From: Flavobacteriales bacterium UBA4474
GTDB taxonomy: Bacteria > Bacteroidota > Bacteroidia > Flavobacteriales_D > Sanyastnellaceae
Reading direction: 5' to 3'
DNA: 18,235 nt
NCBI GenBank assembly: GCA_002389295.1
Contig: DGOE01000049.1
Coordinates: 1-18,235, forward strand
A program made the translations under genes and the position numbers. Shown one piece after another: positions 15,879-18,235 of this stretch (its first letter is position 1; each line of letters begins with the position of its first letter). The notes under the pieces are model-generated. The model had not been told where the DNA came from, searched no databases, and saw only the letters and a program-made list of their open reading frames with translations.

Positions 15879-16736
15879 ATGCAAAAGCAGAAGAGGCGTT
15901 TGAGGTGGGACCGCATCGGAATGGTGGGGGGTGTTGTGGTCTTGGCTTCGCTGGGCATTGCGGCCATGGTGCCCGAAGGCGATGCGTTCGGTGACGCGGA
16001 GAGCGAAGGGCGCATGTCCTCGGTCTTGGTAGCTGATGCGCCCTTGGAGGAATCCATCGAGCAAGCCCCGTCCCCTGAGCTGGCAGCGCAAGGGGCATTG
16101 CACGAGGTAGAACAACAGCCTGAACCCAAGCAAACCAAACTTTCTCCGGCCCCTTCAGGCCCACTCCCCAGAAAAGGTGTGGCGCCGTGCAGCTGTTCCA
16201 AGCACACCATGAAGTTGGCGCGCAACCCCTACACCGCTCACCAAAAGCGGGCGCGGACCTTGCCCGGAAGCTTCTTCGTCAAGAATGAGGGGGAGCTGCA
16301 GGCTGGATTCGGAAGGGGCGACCTGGTCCGTGTGCCCACCGTGGGCAGGGGCTATCACTTGTCGGGGTTGCAGCACAGTGAACCCTTCTTGTTGCCTTCG
16401 ACCATGAAGGTGTTGGAGACCTTGTCGGGCCGCTTTGCCGATGCAATGGAGGGCACGGATGATGAAGGGGTCTCCATTCGGATCACCAGCTTGACCCGCA
16501 CGGAGTCCCAACAGCGCCGACTGCGCCGCCGCAATGCCAATGCATTCAATGGCCAGAGCACCCACAACTATGGTGCGAGCTTTGATGTGGCGTTTATTGA
16601 CAGGCCGCACGACGGCATCAAATGTGGGGGACCTTCTTGGGCCTTGCAGACCATCTTGCAAGACATGCAGAAGCAGGGCGAGATCCTGGTGATTCCAGAA
16701 GGACATTGCATGCACATCACACCGCGCAACCCATGA
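15879..16736 (+). CDS. Membrane-anchored M15-like / DUF5715-family protein
   Basis: A 285-residue protein with a basic N-terminus (MQKQKRRLRWDR), one membrane segment (about 12-30) and an acidic, proline-rich linker to about residue 100. A C-terminal domain shows the zinc-peptidase M15 pattern: STHNYGASFD (227-236), giving H229 and D236, and a final GHCMHIT with H279 as the likely third ligand. ITSLTRTESQQRRL (202-215) matches the DUF5715 pattern I know from Bacteroidota. M15 enzymes cut D-Ala-D-Ala or other cell-wall peptides, so a periplasmic wall function is plausible but unproven. ATG 15879 is chosen over the in-frame GTG at 15813, which would put 22 hydrophilic residues before the membrane anchor. 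The stop overlaps the next start (ATGA), so the two are translationally coupled. Confidence 0.85.
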   Translation: MQKQKRRLRWDRIGMVGGVVVLASLGIAAMVPEGDAFGDAESEGRMSSVLVADAPLEESIEQAPSPELAAQGALHEVEQQPEPKQTKLSPAPSGPLPRKGVAPCSCSKHTMKLARNPYTAHQKRARTLPGSFFVKNEGELQAGFGRGDLVRVPTVGRGYHLSGLQHSEPFLLPSTMKVLETLSGRFADAMEGTDDEGVSIRITSLTRTESQQRRLRRRNANAFNGQSTHNYGASFDVAFIDRPHDGIKCGGPSWALQTILQDMQKQGEILVIPEGHCMHITPRNP

Positions 16737-16942
16737 AATTGACTTGGTTCCGTTTGTTGAGTGCATTGAACAAGGTGGCCTTGCCCAAGATCTACCGCAA
16801 GCCCAACCTCGAGCGTCTTTCGGCGCTGGACAAGGCGGTCGTCGGTTGGAAGATGTGGGTGACTTACCGGCGCCTCGACGCGGAGAGTGCCCACCAGGTT
16901 GCGGTGGCTGAAAGCAACGCGACAGCGCCCGCCAAGGCATAG
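16733..16942 (+). CDS. Small conserved-looking protein, 69 residues
   Basis: The start ATG at 16733 overlaps the stop of the M15-like gene by 4 nt (ATGA), a strong sign of a real coupled gene. The product starts MKLTWFRLLSALNKVALPK and continues with GWKMWVTYRRLD (residues 38-49), ending in an alanine-rich tail. It has no signal peptide and is basic and amphipathic. The pattern (K-x-F-x-x-L-x-x-x-N-K-x-x-L-P, then G-W-K-x-x-V-T) resembles short hypothetical proteins I have seen in Bacteroidota, but no function is known. The last 79 bp overlap, on the opposite strand, the 3' end of the hydroxylase gene. The overlapped part is the low-complexity tail after about residue 44. The function is not recognised. 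Confidence 0.7.
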   Translation: MKLTWFRLLSALNKVALPKIYRKPNLERLSALDKAVVGWKMWVTYRRLDAESAHQVAVAESNATAPAKA

Positions 16943-18081
16943 GCTTCGGGCGCCCCTCCGGCCATCAGCGCTGCCGTGGGGATGAAGGCGAGGTCCACCA
17001 TCCACGCAAAAGCCAGCCGTCCCCTGCCCCATCCGCGGTTCCAGAGTTCACCCACAGCGGCGAGCGCGGCAAAGACCCATGTCAGCACTGCCGCCAGGGC
17101 CACGCCCGACAGAGCGTCTTTTTGCTGCAAAACGAGCAAGGCCGCAACCAGGAGGATGACCCAACGGCTGATCAGCAACACGGTCACAGGTGAAGTGCGC
17201 TGGGGGTTGAACTTTTGTTCGGTGCCGTTGATGGCTGGCGGATCTTGGGGGCCGCCGACGCTTTCGGGATACCAACCGGGCGCGGCAAACAAAAAGCGCA
17301 GACGGTCCCACCAACCCGGTATGCGGCGCAGGTCGTTCCAGAGGTTGGCCACGGGCTTCCACTGCGCGTAAACGGGGTTAAACGACGCTGTGGGGCGGGT
17401 GATCCCGTAGGTTGGCTTGACGATTTCCTCTTGAAAGGTGCCAAACATGCGGTCCCAGACGATAAACACACCGGCGTGGTTGCGGTCGATATACTCGGGG
17501 TTGCGGCCGTGGTGGACACGGTGGTGCGAAGGGGTGTTCATCACCCACTCCAGGGGCCCCAAGCGGTCGATCAACTCGGTGTGGATCCAGAATTGGTACA
17601 GGAGGTTGACCGCCATGCAAGTCAGAAAGATTTCAGGCGGGAATCCCATGGCGGCCAGGGGCCAGTACACCCACATCAGCAACACTTTCTGCAGCACGCT
17701 CTGCCTCAAAGCCACCGCGAGATTGTAGTCCTCGCTCTGGTGGTGAACCACATGACCGATCCACAAGACATTGACTTCGTGGCTGAGCCGGTGGGCCCAG
17801 TAATAAGCGAAGTCGCTGAGCACAAAGGCGCCAACCCAAACGCTCCATTGGGCATCAAAGACCCAGGGGCGCCAACCTGCTGTCATGTGAAATACGGCGG
17901 TATACGCGCCGATGGTGATGACCTTGGAAAACAAGGCACTCGACTGGTCCATGATGCCGCACCCGATGTTGGCCATGCTGTCGCCCAAGCGGTAGAGCCC
18001 CTTGCCTTTCAGTTTGTCCCATGCGACTTCCAACCCGATGAGGGCGAAGAAGATGGGAATGGACAGCACGATGAGATTCAC
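16864..18081 (-). CDS. Sterol desaturase / fatty acid hydroxylase-family membrane protein (AGMO-like)
   Basis: An integral-membrane di-iron oxygenase of 405 residues. The histidine clusters are complete: HRLSH (97-101), HVVHH (110-114), H167 in WIHTEL and HHRVHH (186-191), within SDFAYYWAHR and TPSHHRVHHGRNPEYIDRNHAG. Helices lie before and between them. The spacing and the phrase WIHTEL fit the group that includes alkylglycerol monooxygenase (TMEM195-like), which cleaves ether lipids with tetrahydrobiopterin. The true substrate (fatty acid, sterol or ether lipid) is not given by the sequence. The first codon is GTG, and an AGGAGGT-like stretch lies 18 nt upstream, which is too far to act on it normally. 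A C-terminal extension of about 110 residues (290-405) holds three or four further hydrophobic segments. The gene ends inside the small convergent gene. Confidence 0.92.
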   Translation of the reverse strand: MNLIVLSIPIFFALIGLEVAWDKLKGKGLYRLGDSMANIGCGIMDQSSALFSKVITIGAYTAVFHMTAGWRPWVFDAQWSVWVGAFVLSDFAYYWAHRLSHEVNVLWIGHVVHHQSEDYNLAVALRQSVLQKVLLMWVYWPLAAMGFPPEIFLTCMAVNLLYQFWIHTELIDRLGPLEWVMNTPSHHRVHHGRNPEYIDRNHAGVFIVWDRMFGTFQEEIVKPTYGITRPTASFNPVYAQWKPVANLWNDLRRIPGWWDRLRFLFAAPGWYPESVGGPQDPPAINGTEQKFNPQRTSPVTVLLISRWVILLVAALLVLQQKDALSGVALAAVLTWVFAALAAVGELWNRGWGRGRLAFAWMVDLAFIPTAALMAGGAPEAYALAGAVALLSATATWWALSASRRR

Positions 18082-18121
18082 GGCTACTAAAGATAATGGA
18101 CCTCCTTTTGCCTCACCTGCT

Positions 18122-18150
18122 TTGGGGTGTGGCTGTCAGACTTACCTTTG
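18122..18150 (+). promoter_or_regulatory. Bacteroidota-type promoter for tRNA-Ser
   Basis: TTG (18122-18124, within TTTGGGG) and TACCTTTG (18143-18150) match the group's -33 TTG and -7 TAnnTTTG boxes exactly, with an 18-nt spacer. The mature tRNA starts 10 nt later, a normal distance. This is the best lineage clue in the window. Confidence 0.75.
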
Positions 18151-18159
18151 CCGCCCATC

Positions 18160-18235
18160 GGAGAGATGGCAGAGTGGTCGATTGCGGCGGTCTTGAAAAC
18201 CGCTGTACCGCAAGGTACCGGGGGTTCGAATCCCT
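18160..18235 (+). tRNA. tRNA-Ser (anticodon UGA), 3' end beyond window
   Basis: Class II tRNA that reads UCA (and probably other UCN) serine codons. The acceptor start GGAGAGA is followed by the D-arm, then an anticodon stem GCGGT/ACCGC (18187-18191 and 18199-18203). The loop CTTGAAA gives the anticodon TGA at 18194-18196. The long variable arm GTACC-GCAA-GGTAC (18205-18218) is typical of serine tRNAs. The T-arm begins GGGGGTTCGAATCCCT and the window ends inside it, so the last acceptor bases are not seen. Confidence 0.93.

Noticed and set aside
1..18235. CRISPR arrays, insertion sequences, rRNA or phage genes
   Set aside because: No regularly spaced repeats, transposase motifs, terminal inverted repeats or rRNA sequence were seen.

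Overview
The window is a dense, GC-rich stretch of bacterial chromosome, most probably from the Bacteroidota (a flavobacterium-like lineage with unusually high GC). Three things point there. Protein families are typical of the group: an S9B dipeptidyl peptidase IV, a POT peptide transporter, a DUF5715-type M15-like protein and an AGMO-like hydroxylase. Starts mostly lack clear Shine-Dalgarno sequences. A tRNA gene is preceded by a perfect Bacteroidota-type promoter (TTG, 18-nt spacer, TAnnTTTG). The genus cannot be told from sequence reading alone.

Layout. (1) Positions 1-1213, plus strand: the C-terminal part of an endonuclease III-like DNA glycosylase without the usual iron-sulfur cysteines, then an uncharacterised ATP-grasp-like protein. 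(2) Positions 1224-2000: a small scar of accessory DNA. The C-terminal half of a GNAT (TacT-like) acetyltransferase on the minus strand abuts the C-terminal half of a YVDD reverse transcriptase on the plus strand. Both lose homology at the same point, about 1473-1476. (3) Positions 1985-9050, minus strand: a five-gene run read as FAD-linked 2-hydroxyacid dehydrogenase (GlcD-like), fabI, thrA, thrB, thrC. The thr genes form a tight operon converting aspartate to threonine. (4) Positions 9116-12929, plus strand: secreted dipeptidyl peptidase IV and a proton-coupled di/tripeptide transporter, a natural pair for peptide feeding, closed by a strong intrinsic terminator. (5) Positions 13018-15733, plus strand: a periplasmic thioredoxin-like protein, citrate synthase (gltA), and a crotonase-family protein 4 nt behind gltA. 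(6) Positions 15879-16942, plus strand: a membrane-anchored M15/DUF5715-like protein, coupled by an ATGA overlap to a conserved-looking 69-residue protein. (7) Positions 16864-18081, minus strand: an integral-membrane fatty acid hydroxylase/sterol desaturase-family protein, overlapping the small gene tail to tail by 79 bp. (8) Positions 18160-18235, plus strand: tRNA-Ser(UGA), cut by the window end.

Most of the window is housekeeping metabolism: threonine synthesis, fatty-acid elongation, the TCA-cycle entry step and peptide uptake. I see no complete new defence or mobile system. The parts most worth a second look are the reverse transcriptase/GNAT breakpoint, the clusterless endonuclease III, the orphan ATP-grasp-like protein, the crotonase lacking one catalytic glutamate, and the M15-like/small-protein/hydroxylase corner with its antisense overlap. 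There is no stretch over 300 bases without a gene or gene remnant.
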